Of a DNA stretch of 27,736 nucleotides, positions 10,467 to 18,512 are shown piece after piece (the stretch's first letter is position 1; every line of letters starts with the position of its first letter). The DNA is from Thermohalobaculum sp035513135. GTDB lineage: Bacteria; Pseudomonadota; Alphaproteobacteria; Rhodobacterales; Rhodobacteraceae. Where the stretch lies: positions 1-27,736 of the forward strand of contig DATKCQ010000124.1 in assembly GCA_035513135.1 (NCBI GenBank), given 5' to 3'. A model generated the notes under the pieces. That model was not told where the DNA came from and made no database searches. It was given only the letters and a program-made list of their open reading frames with translations. The position numbers and the translations under genes are program-made.

Positions 10467-11729
10467 CTACGGCCAAAGCCCGAAGCTGGAATAGGGGATG
10501 TAGCGCACCGGGTCGCCGGGGCTGACGGTGAGCGCCCCATCGGGCAGCTCGACCAGCCCGTCGGCCCAGCTCAGGCCGCCGATCAGCCCCGAGCCCTCCG
10601 AGTGGAACGCCTCCACCCGCCCGTCCGGCCGCATCCGGGCGCGCAGGAACTCGCGCCGGCCGGGTTTCTTGCGCTTGGCGAAGGCCGCCGGCACCATGAA
10701 GCCCTGCGGCGCGCGCCATTCGGCCCCGGCCATCACGCCGAGCGCCGGGCCGGCGAAGATCACATGGGTCACGAAGGCCGCCACCGGGTTGCCCGGCAGG
10801 CCGAACACCGGGGTGCCCTGCCACAAGCCGAGCGCCAGCGGACGCCCCGGTTTCACCGCGATGCGCCAGGTGGAGATCCGGCCCTCCCCGGTCAGCAGCC
10901 GCGCGACGTGGTCCTCGTCGCCGGTCGAGGCGCCGCCGCTGGTGAGGATGGCATCGGCGCCGGCCGCGCCGCGGTCGAGCGCGGCGCGGACCGCCGCCTC
11001 GTCGTCTGCGACCGCGCCGAGGTCGACCGGCGCGAACCCCTGCGCCCGGGCGAGCGCCTTCAGCATCGGGCGGTTGGCGTCGAAGATGCCGGGGCTTGCC
11101 GGATCGGCCCCCGGCTGGATCAGCTCGTCGCCGGTGGAGAGCACCGCCACGCGCAGCCGCGCCCGCACCGCCAGCCGGTGCACGCCCACGGCCGCCGCGC
11201 GGGCCAGGTCCTGCGGCATCAGCCGCCGCCCGGGGCCGAGCACCTGCCCCCCGGCCTCGGCGTCCTCGCCGGCGCGGCGGGCGTTGGCGCCCGGCTTGCG
11301 CGGGGCGGGGAAGCGCACCCGGCCGCCGCTGACCTCGGCGTCCTCCTGCAGCACCACGGTGTCCACGCCCTCGGGAAGCTCGGCCCCGGTGAGGATGCGC
11401 ACCGCCATGCCCGGCGGCACGGCGCCGGGCCACGGGTGGCCCGCCGCGGCGCGGCCCCCGGCGAGCCCGAGGTCGGCGCGGTCCGCGCCCCCGAGCGAGT
11501 CCCAGGCGAAGGCGTAGCCGTCGACGGCGGCGTTGGCCTTCGGCGGGTTGGTGCGGCGCGCCAGCACGGGCTCGGCGAGGATGCGTCCGGCCGCCTCGTC
11601 GAGCGCCACGTCCTCGACGCCGGTAACGCAGCGCACCGCGTCGCGCAGCCGCGCCAGCGCCGCGTCCACCGGGGTCCAGTCCACCCCCGGCGGCAGGGCG
11701 AAGCAGTCGTCGCGCAGCCGCGCCGTCAT
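10467..11729 (-). CDS. moeA: Molybdopterin molybdenumtransferase MoeA
   Basis: Inserts molybdenum into adenylylated molybdopterin to give active molybdenum cofactor. It has 420 residues, full length. Recognisable segments: PPKANAAVDGYAF near residue 62, PPGMAVRILTGAELPEGVDTVVLQED (acidic residues lining the active site), LSTGDEL, the SGGASTGDEDHV motif of the MoaB/MogA-like domain, and GLPGNPVAAFVTH, followed by the small C-terminal beta domain. The ATG (11729-11727) overlaps the mobB TGA as ATGA, and GAGGAAG lies upstream. It is the last of the five core genes of the operon and should be translated coupled to mobB. Confidence 0.95.
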   Translation of the reverse strand: MTARLRDDCFALPPGVDWTPVDAALARLRDAVRCVTGVEDVALDEAAGRILAEPVLARRTNPPKANAAVDGYAFAWDSLGGADRADLGLAGGRAAAGHPWPGAVPPGMAVRILTGAELPEGVDTVVLQEDAEVSGGRVRFPAPRKPGANARRAGEDAEAGGQVLGPGRRLMPQDLARAAAVGVHRLAVRARLRVAVLSTGDELIQPGADPASPGIFDANRPMLKALARAQGFAPVDLGAVADDEAAVRAALDRGAAGADAILTSGGASTGDEDHVARLLTGEGRISTWRIAVKPGRPLALGLWQGTPVFGLPGNPVAAFVTHVIFAGPALGVMAGAEWRAPQGFMVPAAFAKRKKPGRREFLRARMRPDGRVEAFHSEGSGLIGGLSWADGLVELPDGALTVSPGDPVRYIPYSSFGLWP

Positions 11730-12238
11730 GCGCTCTTCCTCAGCTCCAGCCCGAGGTCGCCGAGGATGAAGTCGGCGATCGCCGGGATGTCGTCGAGTGC
11801 GATCACCGGGCGGCCCACCCCCCCGGGCCGGTCGTTCGAGGCGATCAGCCGCACGGTCGGGTCGCCGGCGGCGATCAGCTTCTGGCCGGTCTCGGCGCGC
11901 CAGGCCTCGACCTTGGGGTGGCGGTCGCGCTTGTAGCCCTCGACGATCACCAGATCGACCGGCGAGAGATGCCCGATCAGCTCGGCCAGCGTCGCCTCCG
12001 GCGCGCCGCGCAGCTCGGTCATCAGCGCCCAGCGCGCCGAGGACGACAGGATCACCTGCCCGGCCCCGGCCGCCCGGTGGCGCCACGAGTCCTTGCCCTG
12101 CTGGTCCACGTCGACCCTGTGGTGCGTGTGCTTGACGGTCGAGACCGAGAAGCCGCGCCCGGCGATCTCGGCCACCAGCCGCTCGACCAGCGTGGTCTTG
12201 CCTGCGTTCTTCCAGCCGACGACGCCGTAGATCTTCAT
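11726..12238 (-). CDS. mobB: Molybdopterin-guanine dinucleotide biosynthesis adaptor MobB
   Basis: P-loop GTP-binding protein that helps MobA in forming molybdopterin guanine dinucleotide; not strictly essential in E. coli. It has 170 residues. Visible: MKIYGVVGWKNAGKTTLVERL with the Walker A GWKNAGKT at residues 8-15, the VKHTHH motif, DSWRHRAAGA, and VEGYKRDRHPKVE, all hallmarks of MobB. The ATG at 12238 overlaps the mobA stop by four bases (ATGA), and its own stop overlaps the moeA start in the same way. Confidence 0.95.
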   Translation of the reverse strand: MKIYGVVGWKNAGKTTLVERLVAEIAGRGFSVSTVKHTHHRVDVDQQGKDSWRHRAAGAGQVILSSSARWALMTELRGAPEATLAELIGHLSPVDLVIVEGYKRDRHPKVEAWRAETGQKLIAAGDPTVRLIASNDRPGGVGRPVIALDDIPAIADFILGDLGLELRKSA

Positions 12239-12855
12239 GCCTGTTCCTTGAGGATGCGCTCGGCCTCGAGCATGTCCTCCGGCGTGTTGACGTTGAAGAA
12301 GGGAAAGCGCGGGGCGTCGTCGAACACGGCGCGCGCCGCGCCGTGGCGCGAGGTCCAGACGATCACCTTGCGCATCTGGCCCACCGTCAGCGCCGCCTCG
12401 AGGTTGTCGGCGAGATCGACCGGCCAGAGCCCGAAGGTCGGGTGCTCGCTCAGGCCGCGCTCGGGGTCGTCGGTGGCGGCGAGCGCGATCGGCTGGCCCT
12501 CGGCCTGCGCCGCCGCGCGCAGCCGCGCCACCAGGTCCTCGGGGAAGAACGGCGTGTCGCCGGCGGCGCTGGCGACGTGGCTGAAGCCGCGCGGCGCCGC
12601 CCAGCGCATGCCGGCCAGCACGCCCGCCAGCGGCCCGGCGAAACCCTCGACCGTGTCGGGGATCACGGGCAGGCCGAAGCGGGCGAAGCGGGCTGGGTCG
12701 CCGTTGGCGTTGAGCGCGATCTCCTTCACCTGCGGACGCAGCCGGGCGATCACGCGCGCCAGCAGCGGCGTGCCGCCGAGTGGCATGAGCGCCTTGTCGC
12801 CCCCGCCCATGCGCCGGGCGAGCCCGCCGGCGAGGATAACGCCGGCCACGCTCAC
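12235..12855 (-). CDS. mobA: Molybdenum cofactor guanylyltransferase MobA
   Basis: Transfers GMP from GTP to the molybdenum cofactor, giving the MGD form needed by formate dehydrogenase and other DMSO-reductase family enzymes. It has 206 residues, close to E. coli MobA. Visible: nucleotide-binding loop ILAGGLARRMGGGDKALMPLGG (residues 7-28), SAAGDTPFFP with the metal-binding Asp, GLWPVDL and the C-terminal PFFNVNTPEDM. The start is GTG at 12855-12853, overlapping the upstream TGA (GTGA). A cytidylyl-specific relative (MocA) is possible in principle, but the LAGG...DK pattern is of the MobA kind. Confidence 0.93.
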   Translation of the reverse strand: MSVAGVILAGGLARRMGGGDKALMPLGGTPLLARVIARLRPQVKEIALNANGDPARFARFGLPVIPDTVEGFAGPLAGVLAGMRWAAPRGFSHVASAAGDTPFFPEDLVARLRAAAQAEGQPIALAATDDPERGLSEHPTFGLWPVDLADNLEAALTVGQMRKVIVWTSRHGAARAVFDDAPRFPFFNVNTPEDMLEAERILKEQA

Positions 12856-13265
12856 GCGCCCTCCTCCCCACCGGGGCGGCCGCGCAGGGCCGCCTTGTAG
12901 GCGTGCGGCAACAGCGTGGGCAGCGTGACCACCTGGTAGTCACTGCCGCCGGGCACGGCGACACGCGCCGCGGGCCCGTAATCGGCCAGCAGCTCGCGGC
13001 ACGGGCCGCAGGGCGGGATCACCTCGCCGCGCCGGTTGACCGCGACCGAGAAGGCGATCTCGGCGCCGTCCTCGGCCGCGAGCGCCATGCCGACGGCCAC
13101 TGCCTCGGCGCAGATCGCCGCCCGGCCCAGCACCGACTCGAGGTTGAGCGCGCAGTATCGCGCGCCCCCGCGGGTCAGCACGGCCGCCGCGACGTGGTGG
13201 CGGTCCTCGCAGCCGCGCAGCCCGATCAGGCGGCGCGCCGCATCCACGGCGTCGGCCTCAGTCAT
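12852..13265 (-). CDS. Cytidine-deaminase-like zinc hydrolase
   Basis: Small CDA-fold deaminase of 137 residues. The zinc signature is complete: CAE at 52-54 (Cys ligand plus proton-shuttling Glu) and PCGPC at 85-89 (two Cys ligands), which is the tetrameric cytidine deaminase type. The substrate segment upstream reads NLES rather than the usual NxENAS, so the ribose-binding part is altered and the substrate may not be free cytidine; blasticidin-S-deaminase-like activity is an alternative. The ATG at 13265 lies inside the end of fdhD (8-base overlap) and its stop overlaps the mobA GTG, so it is wedged within a translationally coupled molybdenum-cofactor operon. Its role there is unknown. Confidence 0.85.
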   Translation of the reverse strand: MTEADAVDAARRLIGLRGCEDRHHVAAAVLTRGGARYCALNLESVLGRAAICAEAVAVGMALAAEDGAEIAFSVAVNRRGEVIPPCGPCRELLADYGPAARVAVPGGSDYQVVTLPTLLPHAYKAALRGRPGGEEGA

Positions 13266-14151
13266 GCGCCGCCGCCTTGCGCTGGTGCCTGCGGTCCTCC
13301 TCGCCGACCTGGCCGGGATCGGCGTCGAACACCAGCCGCTCGTCGCCGCTCAGGCACAGGAAGCGCCGGCCGCGCATCCGCCCGATCAGGGTCAGCCCGG
13401 TCTGGCGCGCCAGCTCCACGCCCCAGGCGGTGAAGCCCGAGCGCGAGGCGAGGATGGGCACGCCCATCAGCGCCGTCTTGATCACCATCTCCGAGGTCAA
13501 CCGGCCGGTGGTGTAGAGGATCTTGTCCGCCGCCGGCACGTCGTTCAGCAGCATCCAGCCGGCGATCTTGTCCACCGCGTTGTGGCGGCCCACGTCCTCC
13601 ATGTAGACGAGGGGCCGGTCCCGGTGGCACAGCACCGTGCCGTGGATCGCGCCGGCGGCGAGATAGAGGCTGGGGCGCGTGTTGATCTTCCTCGCCAGCG
13701 CGTAGAGCCAGGAGGTGCGCAGCTCGGCGGCGGGCAGCCGCACCCCCTCGAGGCTCTCCATCACGTCGCCGAACACGGTGCCGACGGCGCAGCCCGAGGT
13801 GCGGGTCTTCTTCTTCAGCTTCTCCTCGTAGTCGGTGGCGCGCGCGGTGCGCACCACCACGGTCTCGAGCTCCTCGTCGAAGTCCACGCCGCGGATCACG
13901 TCGTCGCGGCGCAGCATCCCCTGGTTCAGCAGGTAGCCGACGGCGAGGTATCGCGGGTAGTCGCCGATCGTCATGGCGGTGACGATCTCCTGGGAATTGA
14001 GGAAGATGGTCAGCGAGCGCTCCTCGACCACGCGGGCCTCGACCGCGGCGCCGCTCTGGTCGATGCCGCGCACGGCGCGGGTCAGCCGCGGGTCGTCCGG
14101 GTCGGGGCCGAGCAGGAACTCGGGCGCGTCGTCGTTCGGCAACTCTTTCAT
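13258..14151 (-). CDS. fdhD: Formate dehydrogenase accessory sulfurtransferase FdhD
   Basis: Transfers sulfur from a cysteine desulfurase to the bis-MGD cofactor so that formate dehydrogenase becomes active. It has 297 residues. Visible: EERSLTIFLNSQEIVTAMTIGDYPRYLAVGYLLNQG near the N-terminus, the reactive-loop Cys121 in TSGCAVGT, EDVGRHNAVDKIAGW and TTGRLTSEMVIKTALMGVPILASRS. In E. coli the loop has two cysteines (121 and 124); only the first is present here, as in many homologues. It is the first gene of the molybdenum-cofactor operon, 44 bases from divergent azlC. The ribosome binding site at the ATG (14151) is weak. No formate dehydrogenase subunit is in the window. Confidence 0.95.
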   Translation of the reverse strand: MKELPNDDAPEFLLGPDPDDPRLTRAVRGIDQSGAAVEARVVEERSLTIFLNSQEIVTAMTIGDYPRYLAVGYLLNQGMLRRDDVIRGVDFDEELETVVVRTARATDYEEKLKKKTRTSGCAVGTVFGDVMESLEGVRLPAAELRTSWLYALARKINTRPSLYLAAGAIHGTVLCHRDRPLVYMEDVGRHNAVDKIAGWMLLNDVPAADKILYTTGRLTSEMVIKTALMGVPILASRSGFTAWGVELARQTGLTLIGRMRGRRFLCLSGDERLVFDADPGQVGEEDRRHQRKAAAHD

Positions 14152-14195
14152 GGATCATCACAAAGCGTGACTGGCCGCCGAGGTCAAGGGCGGCT

Positions 14196-14948
14196 ATGTC
14201 GCGGCGCATGGACCTGAGGACCGATGATCCGCTCGCCCCCGGGCACGTCGTGCCCAGCCGCCGCGGCCTGCGCGCCGGGGCCTGGGCGGCGGTGCCGGTG
14301 CTGCTGGCGGTGGGCCCGTTCGGCTTCATCTTCGGGGCGTTCGCCACCGAAGCGGGGCTCGATCCGCTGCAGACCATGGCGATGACCGCGATCGTCACGG
14401 CGGGCGCCGCGCAGCTCGCCGCGCTGCAGCTCCTGGTCGACGACGCCCCGGCGCTGGTCGCGGTGCTGACCGGGGCGGTGGTCAACCTGCGCATGGCGAT
14501 GTACTCGGCCTCGATCGCCGTGCACTGGCGCGGGGTGCCGATGCTGTGGCGCGTGCCGGCGGCCTATTTCCTGCAGGACCAGTCGTATACCCTCTCGCTC
14601 AGGCGCTACCGCGAGCGCCCCGACGAGCCGCTCTCCGACCGGATCGGCTTCTATTTCGGCACCGGCTCGATCACCGTGGTCACCTGGATCTGCGGCAGCT
14701 GGCTCGGCGTGGTCGCCGGGCGGATGATGCCGCCCGAGTGGGGCCTGGGCTTCGCCGTGCCGGTCACCTTCCTCGCCCTGGTGGCGCCGCTGATCCGCGG
14801 CCGCGCCAATATCGCCGCGGCGGTGGTCGCGGGGCTCGCGGCGCTGGGGCTGCACGGACTGCCCTACGGGCTCGGCCTCCTGCTCGCCGCGGCGCTCGGC
14901 ATCGCCGCCGGCATGGCCGCGCCGCGCCTGGCGCGGAGGCGCGCATGA
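14196..14948 (+). CDS. azlC: AzlC-family branched-chain amino acid exporter, large subunit
   Basis: Inner-membrane protein of 250 residues, large partner of a two-component exporter related to AzlCD and YgaZH. Hydrophobic segments run from about residue 30 onward. Family features include PVLLAVGPFGFIFGA, TAGAAQLAALQLL, NLRMAMYSASI and FLQDQSYTLSLRRYRER. The ATG at 14196 has CAAGGG six bases upstream; an ATG at 14208 is the alternative. The stop overlaps the azlD start (ATGA). The substrate (branched-chain amino acids or analogues) is assigned by family only. Confidence 0.9.
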   Translation: MSRRMDLRTDDPLAPGHVVPSRRGLRAGAWAAVPVLLAVGPFGFIFGAFATEAGLDPLQTMAMTAIVTAGAAQLAALQLLVDDAPALVAVLTGAVVNLRMAMYSASIAVHWRGVPMLWRVPAAYFLQDQSYTLSLRRYRERPDEPLSDRIGFYFGTGSITVVTWICGSWLGVVAGRMMPPEWGLGFAVPVTFLALVAPLIRGRANIAAAVVAGLAALGLHGLPYGLGLLLAAALGIAAGMAAPRLARRRA

Positions 14949-15268
14949 GCGACGCGGCGATCTGGACGGTGATCGGGCTGCTCGGCCTCCTCACCTATCT
15001 CATTCGCTTCTCGTTCCTCGGCCTGCTCGCCGGCCGGCGGCTGCCCGGCTGGGCGGCCGAGGCGCTCGGCTTCGTGCCGGTGGCGGTGCTGCCTGCGCTG
15101 GTCGCGCCGATGGTCGCCTTCGCACCCGAGGGCGGCGGCTGGGCCGACGCGCACCGCCCGCTCGCCGCGCTGATCACGCTCGGCGTCGGCATGGCGACGC
15201 GCAACCTGCTGGCCGCGATCACCGCCGGCATGGGCGCCTTCTGGGCACTGCGCGCACTCGGGCTCTAG
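14945..15268 (+). CDS. azlD: AzlD-family transporter small subunit
   Basis: Membrane protein of 107 residues with about four hydrophobic segments, the small partner of AzlC. Typical features are LLTYLIRFSFL near the start, FVPVAVLPALVAPM, and LITLGVGMATRNLLAAITAGMGAFWALR at the end. Its ATG overlaps the azlC TGA by four bases, so the pair is translationally coupled. Its TAG stop (15266-15268) is part of the CTAG that begins the intergenic repeat. Confidence 0.9.
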   Translation: MSDAAIWTVIGLLGLLTYLIRFSFLGLLAGRRLPGWAAEALGFVPVAVLPALVAPMVAFAPEGGGWADAHRPLAALITLGVGMATRNLLAAITAGMGAFWALRALGL

Positions 15269-15421
15269 CACGTCGAGTCCCCGCGATGTCCGAGTCGCGA
15301 AGTGTGTCCACTTCGCGCGAAATCGCTCTAGCGCCGTTTCGGTGCGTCCTGAATCACCGAAACGGCCCTAACAACTTGAGTTGCCGCGATTTCCGAGCCG
15401 CAAAGTGAGAAATCGCTCTAG
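15265..15421. repeat. CTAG-bounded palindromic intergenic repeat, double copy
   Basis: Two related modules flank a hairpin. Module 1 (15265-15331) runs from CTAG to GCTCTAG and contains a small stem, CGAAGTG/CACTTCG. The hairpin (15333-15366) has a 12-base stem GCCGTTTCGGTG/CACCGAAACGGC. Module 2 (15367-15421) repeats GCCGCGAT...GAAATCGCTCTAG but lacks about 14 bases including the inner stem. A third module with the same right half-hairpin is at 25591-25686. The element lies between convergent azlD and mscL and provides both their TAG stops. Confidence 0.85.
15333..15366. terminator. Hairpin between convergent azlD and mscL
   Basis: Perfect 12-base-pair stem GCCGTTTCGGTG (15333-15344) with CACCGAAACGGC (15355-15366) and a 10-base loop. 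It is symmetric and lies in a tail-to-tail gap, the place of a bidirectional terminator or 3' end stabiliser, but neither side has a T tract. Confidence 0.45.
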
Positions 15422-15846
15422 GCCTGGCGCCTGGCCAGCAGGTCGCGGATCTCCTCGAGCAGGACCTCGGATCTCGGCGGGGCCGGGGGGTCGGCGGGGG
15501 CGGCCTCCTCGGCGCGCTTCAGCCGGTTGATCGCCTTGATCACGAAGAACAGCACCCAGGCGACGATCAGGAAGCTGATGATCGCGTTGATGAACAGGCC
15601 GTAGTTCAGCGTCGGCGCGCCCGCCGCATGGGCCTCGATGCGGCTGGCGTAGTCGCCGGGGCCCAGGTTGATGAACAGGTTCGAGAAATCGACGCCCCCG
15701 GTGATCACGCCGATCACCGGGTTGACGAGATCGGCCACGAAGCTGTTCACGATCGAGGTGAAGGCGGCGCCGATGACGATGCCCACGCCCATGTCGACCA
15801 CGTTGCCCTTGATGGCGAATTTCTTGAATTCCTCGAGCATGCTCAT
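15418..15846 (-). CDS. mscL: Large-conductance mechanosensitive channel MscL
   Basis: Homopentameric inner-membrane channel that opens under membrane tension to release solutes on osmotic downshock. It has 142 residues. The N-terminal MLEEFKKFAIKGNVVDMGVGIVIGAAF (amphipathic helix and first membrane span) and the second span YGLFINAIISFLIVAWVLFFVIKAINRLKR are diagnostic, followed by a charged C-terminal helix (EEIRDLLA). The ATG at 15846 was chosen because GGGGGA stands about five bases upstream; ATG 15840 is also possible. The frame is open further to ATG 15936 through a 15-bp tandem repeat, which would add AI(H/Q)HL repeats. The stop codon is the CTAG end of the intergenic repeat. Confidence 0.95.
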   Translation of the reverse strand: MSMLEEFKKFAIKGNVVDMGVGIVIGAAFTSIVNSFVADLVNPVIGVITGGVDFSNLFINLGPGDYASRIEAHAAGAPTLNYGLFINAIISFLIVAWVLFFVIKAINRLKRAEEAAPADPPAPPRSEVLLEEIRDLLARRQA

Positions 15847-15860
15847 CCTGTCCCCCGTCG

Positions 15861-15920
15861 GCAAGTGCTGGATCGCCAAGTGCTGGATCGCCAAGTGATG
15901 GATCGCCAAGTGATGGATCG
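15861..15920. repeat. 15-bp tandem repeat, 4 copies, upstream of mscL
   Basis: Units GCAAGTGCTGGATCG, CCAAGTGCTGGATCG, CCAAGTGATGGATCG and CCAAGTGATGGATCG. There are no spacers, so it is not a CRISPR array. The 15-bp unit keeps the reading frame, and the mscL frame stays open through it as (H/Q)HLAI repeats. It lies between the pheT stop and the mscL start. Confidence 0.93.
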
Positions 15921-15968
15921 CTCCAGCAATGGCCATGAGCGGCGTCCTGGCAAGGGAAATGGCGCGGA

Positions 15969-18404
15969 TCAGGCGCGCAGGGTGCCGCCGGTCGCCTTCT
16001 CGACGGCGCCGACGATGCGGCGCGAGACCGCCTCGATCTCGGCCTCGGTCAGCGTTCGCTCGGCGGGCTGGAGCCGCACCGAGATGGCCACCGACTTGCG
16101 GCCCGGTCCGAACTGGTCGGCGGCGCGCGGGCCGTCGAAGACATCGAACACGCTCGCCGCCTCGATCAGCCGCTTCTCGGCGCCGCGGGCGGCGCGCAGG
16201 ATCGCCTCGGCCTCGATGCGGGCGTCCACCACGAAGGCGAAATCGCGCTCGACCGCCGGCAGGTCCGAGGCCGCGAGCGCCGGCCGGGCCGTGCCCTTCG
16301 CCGTCTTCCACGGCAGGGTCTCGAGGTTGAGCACCAGCGCCACCGCCGGGCCCTTCACGTCCATCTCGCGCAGAACCCTCGGATGCAGCTCGCCGAACAC
16401 CGCCAGCGTGTTCTTCGGCCCGAGCCTCAGCGCGCCCGAGCGCCCCGGGTGGAACCACGCGGGCGCCTCGCGCGCGACGCCGAGCTTGTCCACCGGCACG
16501 CCCAGCGCCGCCAGCACCGCCTCGGCGTCGGCCTTGGCATCGTGCAGGTCCACCGGCCGCCGCGTGCCGGCCCAGTGCCGCGGCGCCGTGGCGCCCACGC
16601 GCAGGGCCGCGGCGACCAGCGTCTGCTCGCCCGGCTCGCCGCCATGGAACACCGGGCCCACCTCGAACAGGCCGAGGTCGCCGAAGCCGCGCGCCTGGTT
16701 GCGCGCCGCCGCCGCCAGCAGCCCGGGCAGCAGGTCGGGCCGCATGTCCGACATCTCCGACGAGATCGGGTTCTCGAGCCGCAGCGTCGCGCCGCCGCCG
16801 CCGAACAGCGCCGCCTCGCGCGCCGCGATGAACGAGTAGCCGACGGTCTCGTTCAGCCCCAGCGCCGCGAGCTGGCGCCGCGCCAGCCCGGCGCGCCGCT
16901 GCATCGGGGTCAGCGTCGGCGGCGCCACCCCGGCTGTCGGCCGCGGCAGCGGCCGCGATTCGAGCCCGCCCAGCGAGGCGACCCGCACGATCTCCTCGAC
17001 CAGGTCCGCCTCGCCCTGCACGTCGGGCCGCCAGCTGGGCGGCGCCACGGTCAGCCCGTCGCGGCCCTCGGCGACGCCGAAGCCCAGCGCCTCGAGGATG
17101 CGCACCTGCTCGGCGCGCGCGATCTCCATGCCGACCAGGCTGACCACGCGCGCGGGGTCGAGCGCATAGCGCCGCGCCGTGTCGGGCACGCGGCCCGCGA
17201 CCACCAGCTGCGAGGGCTCGCCGCCGCACAGATCGAGGATCATCCGCGTCGCCAGCTCCATGCCCACGGGCGTGAAGGCGGGGTCGACGCCGCGCTCGAA
17301 ACGGTAGCGCGCATCGGAATGGACGCGCAGCTTGCGCCCGGTCGCCGCGGTGCGGACCGGGTCGAAATACGCCGCCTCGACGAACACGTTGACGGTGGTC
17401 TCGGTGCAGCCCGAGGCCTCGCCGCCGAGAATGCCGCCGATCGCCTCGGGCCCCGCGTCGTCGCAGATCAGCGTCATCGAGTCGTCGAACACGTGGTCCT
17501 TGCCGTCGAGACCCGCGAGCCGCTCGCCGGGGCGGCTGAGGCGGACATGGATGTCGCCCGTCACCTTGTCGGCGTCGAACACGTGCAGCGGGCGCGCCCG
17601 GTCGTGGGTGATGAAGTTGGTGATGTCGACCAGCGCCGAGATCGGCCGCAGCCCGATGGCGCGCAGGCGCTGCTGCAGCCAGCGCGGCGAGGGGCCGTTC
17701 CTCACCCCCCTGATGTAGCGCCCGACGAACAGCGGGCAGGCGCTCTCGGCGACATCGGGCCTGAGCGTCACGTCGATCGGGCTGCGCAAGGTGCCGGGCA
17801 CCGGCTCGATCGCCGGCGACACCAGCCGCCCCAGCCCGCGCGCCGCGAGGTCGCGCGCGATCCCCGCGACCCCCAGCGCATCGGGGCGGTTGGGCGTCAC
17901 CGCCACCTCGATCACCGGGTCGTCGAGCCCCGCATAGTCGATGAAGCGCGCACCCAGCGGCGCGTCGGCGGGCAGCTCGATGATGCCCTCGTGGTTGTCC
18001 GACAGCATCAGCTCGCGCTCGGAGCACAGCATGCCGCGCGATTCGACGCCGCGAATCACCCCGGGCTTCAGGTCCACGCCGGTGCCGGGGATGTGCGTGC
18101 CCGCCGGCGCGAACACGCCGAGCATGCCGGTGCGCGCGTTCGGGGCACCGCAGATCACCTGCACCTCCTCGGGCGGTGCGTCCGGGCCCCCGGTCCAGGC
18201 CTCGACCCGGCAGACCTTGAGCCGGTCGGCGTTGGGGTGCGGCGCCGCCTCGATCACCCGGGCGATGGAGAAGGCGCCGAGCGCCCGGCCCGGGTTCTCG
18301 ACCCCCTCGACCTCGAGTCCCAGATCGGTCAGCGCCTGCGTGACCGAATCGAGCGTGGCGCCGGTCTCGAGGTGATCCTTCAGCCATGACCAGGTGAATT
18401 TCAT
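15969..18404 (-). CDS. pheT: Phenylalanyl-tRNA synthetase beta subunit
   Basis: Forms the (alphabeta)2 enzyme with PheS that charges tRNA-Phe. It has 811 residues, full length. Domains in order: N-terminal MKFTWSWLKDHLET; EMAP/OB-type tRNA-binding domain (about 40-155) with HPNADRLKVCRV and VICGAPNAR; B3/B4 editing region (about 200-400) with ITNFI and DSMTLICDDAG; B5 domain (about 405-475); catalytic-like core (NETVGYSFI, NPISSEMSDMRPDLLPGLL); and a C-terminal anticodon-binding FDX-ACB domain (about 715-811) with LPAVERDFAFVVD. AAGGAAGA precedes the ATG. Unlike the common contiguous pheST operon, it is separated from pheS by a small gene on the other strand. Confidence 0.97.
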   Translation of the reverse strand: MKFTWSWLKDHLETGATLDSVTQALTDLGLEVEGVENPGRALGAFSIARVIEAAPHPNADRLKVCRVEAWTGGPDAPPEEVQVICGAPNARTGMLGVFAPAGTHIPGTGVDLKPGVIRGVESRGMLCSERELMLSDNHEGIIELPADAPLGARFIDYAGLDDPVIEVAVTPNRPDALGVAGIARDLAARGLGRLVSPAIEPVPGTLRSPIDVTLRPDVAESACPLFVGRYIRGVRNGPSPRWLQQRLRAIGLRPISALVDITNFITHDRARPLHVFDADKVTGDIHVRLSRPGERLAGLDGKDHVFDDSMTLICDDAGPEAIGGILGGEASGCTETTVNVFVEAAYFDPVRTAATGRKLRVHSDARYRFERGVDPAFTPVGMELATRMILDLCGGEPSQLVVAGRVPDTARRYALDPARVVSLVGMEIARAEQVRILEALGFGVAEGRDGLTVAPPSWRPDVQGEADLVEEIVRVASLGGLESRPLPRPTAGVAPPTLTPMQRRAGLARRQLAALGLNETVGYSFIAAREAALFGGGGATLRLENPISSEMSDMRPDLLPGLLAAAARNQARGFGDLGLFEVGPVFHGGEPGEQTLVAAALRVGATAPRHWAGTRRPVDLHDAKADAEAVLAALGVPVDKLGVAREAPAWFHPGRSGALRLGPKNTLAVFGELHPRVLREMDVKGPAVALVLNLETLPWKTAKGTARPALAASDLPAVERDFAFVVDARIEAEAILRAARGAEKRLIEAASVFDVFDGPRAADQFGPGRKSVAISVRLQPAERTLTEAEIEAVSRRIVGAVEKATGGTLRA

Positions 18405-18512
18405 TCTTCCTTGCCTCGCTCCTCGGCTGCCGCCTCGCTGCGTGGGGCGCTCCTTAACGGAATTTCCAAGTTTCCGGAAGAGCTTGCGCGGCGTCCGCGC
18501 TCTACCTGCGGG

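Noticed and set aside
12852..13265. Antibiotic-resistance (blasticidin S) deaminase as the primary call
   Set aside because: The PCGPC and CAE signatures are shared by all CDA-fold deaminases, and the operon setting argues against a resistance cassette.
15265..15421. Possible insertion sequence or tRNA-like element
   Set aside because: There is no transposase and no cloverleaf; it is a short palindromic intergenic repeat.
15861..15920. Possible CRISPR array
   Set aside because: The 15-bp units abut without spacers and no cas genes are near.
16383..18389. A 668-codon plus-strand open frame over pheT
   Set aside because: Composition is Arg/Ala/His-rich without domains; it mirrors the pheT codon pattern.
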